DNA of 6,181 bases from a bacterium (GTDB lineage Bacteria; RBG-13-66-14), in NCBI GenBank assembly GCA_026398675.1, contig JAPLSK010000356.1, positions 1-6,181 of the forward strand, given 5' to 3'. Under the pieces are notes generated by a model. The model saw only the letters and a list, made by a program, of their open reading frames with translations, had not been told where the DNA came from and did no database searches. Numbering within the stretch: position 1 is the stretch's first letter; the number at the start of each line of letters is the position of its first letter. Made by a program: the position numbers and the translations under genes. Positions 5,567 to 6,181 of this stretch are shown here, piece by piece.

Positions 5567-6007
5567 ATGAAGAAGATCGCTCTCTTTCTGTGCCTGACGG
5601 CCGTAGCCGTCCTGGCCGTGCCCCAGGTCTCCGCCTTCTACGACCCGCTGCTCGACGACTGGATCGTGTACGCGCTCTCCGACTCCGGCGGGCTCTACAT
5701 GCTGCGCGGCGACGCTTTCGAGAAGGTCACCGACATGCCCGGCAGCGGGCCCTATGACGTCGCCGCCTTCTACGACATCGTGGCCGACGACTGGATCGTC
5801 TACACCGTCAACGGCTCGGGGATGCTCCACCGGCTCCAGGGGACGGATTTCGTCACCGTGGACCAGATTCCCGGCGGCGGGCCCTACGACATCACCGCCT
5901 TCTACGAGCCCGACCTGGACGACTGGATCGTGTACGCCTTCAACGCCGGGGGCGAGCTTTACCGCCTGGCCGGGAACGTGTTCCAGTCCATCGCCGAGCT
6001 GCCCTAG
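5567..6007 (+). CDS. Small secreted protein made of three 44-residue repeats
   Basis: The 146-residue protein has a clear Sec signal peptide (MKKIALFLCLTAVAVLAVPQVSA, cleavage after Ala23). The mature part is almost entirely three repeats starting at residues 23, 67 and 111, an exact 44-residue period. The consensus is AFY....DDWIVY.....G.L..L.G..F..v..xPg.GPYDv. The third copy ends at the conserved Pro of ELP and lacks the GPYD segment. Alternating aromatic and hydrophobic beta strands with Gly turns suggest small beta-propeller-like blades. Three copies are too few for a closed propeller, so the protein may assemble as an oligomer. I do not recognise a named family and see no catalytic motif. 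The ATG at 5567 has a GAGGAG Shine-Dalgarno six bases upstream. The frame stays open further upstream, but that part is antisense to the cyclase gene and lacks coding sense. The gene diverges from the cyclase and ends before a strong hairpin. Confidence 0.88.
   Translation: MKKIALFLCLTAVAVLAVPQVSAFYDPLLDDWIVYALSDSGGLYMLRGDAFEKVTDMPGSGPYDVAAFYDIVADDWIVYTVNGSGMLHRLQGTDFVTVDQIPGGGPYDITAFYEPDLDDWIVYAFNAGGELYRLAGNVFQSIAELP
5633..6004 (+). repeat. Three in-frame tandem repeats with a 132-base period
   Basis: Units begin at 5633, 5765 and 5897; the last is 108 bases, cut after the Pro codon. The core encoding DDWIVY is nearly identical at the DNA level in all three, differing at one third position (GTC for GTG in unit 2). 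The AFY codons (GCC TTC TAC) are identical. The loops between them have diverged strongly. The pattern fits internal duplication under strong selection on the core, with shared codon preference contributing. Confidence 0.85.
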
Positions 6008-6033
6008 CGCGGTCCGACGGGGAGAAATCGTGC

Positions 6034-6066
6034 GGCGGCCCACATTTGGGCCGCCCTATGTTTACG
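6034..6066 (+). terminator. Intrinsic terminator of the repeat-protein gene
   Basis: A perfect nine-pair stem (GGCGGCCCA at 6034-6042 with TGGGCCGCC at 6047-6055) closes a CATT loop. It starts 27 bases after the TAG of the repeat-protein gene. The following sequence CTATGTTTA is only moderately T-rich, so termination may be partial. The stem also works in the opposite direction. Confidence 0.65.
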
Positions 6067-6094
6067 TAGACCGGGGTGAAGGTCGAAATCAGTC

Positions 6095-6117
6095 CCCCTC
6101 TCCCCGTGGGAGAGGGG
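6095..6117. repeat. C/G-rich hairpin, probable dispersed intergenic repeat (unit 1)
   Basis: A perfect ten-pair stem (CCCCTCTCCC/GGGAGAGGGG) closes a CGT loop. Downstream, GGCAG (6116-6120) and CTGCC (6130-6134) flank GGGTGAGGG, forming an overlapping second stem. CCCTCTCCC...GGGAGAGGG followed by AGGGGTGAGGG is, as I recall, a common REP-like intergenic pattern in many GC-rich genomes. Only one copy of this unit lies in the window, so dispersal cannot be shown here. Confidence 0.6.
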
Positions 6118-6143
6118 CAGGGGTGAGGGCTGCCTTATCCCCC

Positions 6144-6160
6144 TCCCCCCTTTGGGGGGA
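6144..6160. repeat. C/G-rich hairpin (unit 2) at the right edge
   Basis: A seven-pair stem (TCCCCCC/GGGGGGA) closes a TTT loop. It sits 26 bases after unit 1 and shares its polarity: C-rich arm, short loop, G-rich arm, then a G-rich tail (CTTACGGGCTGGGGAG). The element probably continues past the window end. No reading frame with coding character covers 6008-6181; that stretch holds only the terminator and these hairpins. Confidence 0.5.
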
Positions 6161-6181
6161 AGCGGCTTACGGGCTGGGGAG

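Noticed and set aside
5522..6043. 173-residue minus-strand frame opposite the repeat protein
   Set aside because: It shows the same periodicity only because it is antisense to the tandem repeats. It has no signal peptide or ribosome-binding site, and the plus-strand gene has both.

Overview
The window comes from a GC-rich bacterium, probably diderm and uncultured. Most of the sequence is well above 60% G+C, and several products carry Sec-type or lipoprotein signal peptides. Acidic, beta-rich secreted proteins, a CHASE2 cyclase and a C-terminal 'TTWGAIKAEF' tail resemble what I have seen in candidate-phylum metagenome genomes (Coatesbacteria- or Eisenbacteria-like). That taxonomic guess is weak. 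I see no tRNA, rRNA, CRISPR array or insertion sequence.

Left end (1-511): an open-ended plus-strand fragment that looks like a tailed-phage structural protein runs into a minus-strand lipoprotein-like gene. Near 256-264 the reading frame of each stops making sense and G+C rises abruptly. This is either the edge of an integrated element or an assembly chimera. The lipoprotein gene overlaps the 3' end of the riboflavin synthase gene by 32 bases.

Middle left (480-1982): ribE (riboflavin synthase) follows a DUF3307-type membrane protein gene by one base on the minus strand. With the lipoprotein gene they form a compact three-gene unit, probably transcribed from an extended -10 promoter near 1921-1929.

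Middle right (1983-5425): a secreted two-domain beta protein (an N-terminal 'ADDF' beta domain plus a Big_5-like Ig domain) lies 65 bases downstream of a large CHASE2/class III adenylate cyclase, on the same strand. The cyclase keeps every catalytic residue, including the Lys/Thr pair typical of class IIIb. Its best start is an internal GTG at 5425, downstream of a promoter and a Shine-Dalgarno sequence.

Right end (5426-6181): a divergent promoter region separates the cyclase from a small plus-strand secreted protein built of three repeats with an exact 44-residue period. A strong hairpin terminator follows it, then a dense cluster of C/G-rich hairpins that looks like a dispersed intergenic repeat.

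The cyclase, a membrane-anchored sensor with a large extracytoplasmic domain, sits between two secreted-protein genes. A shared role at the cell envelope is possible, but the sequence does not show it. The least explained items are the 44-residue repeat protein and the junction at about 260.
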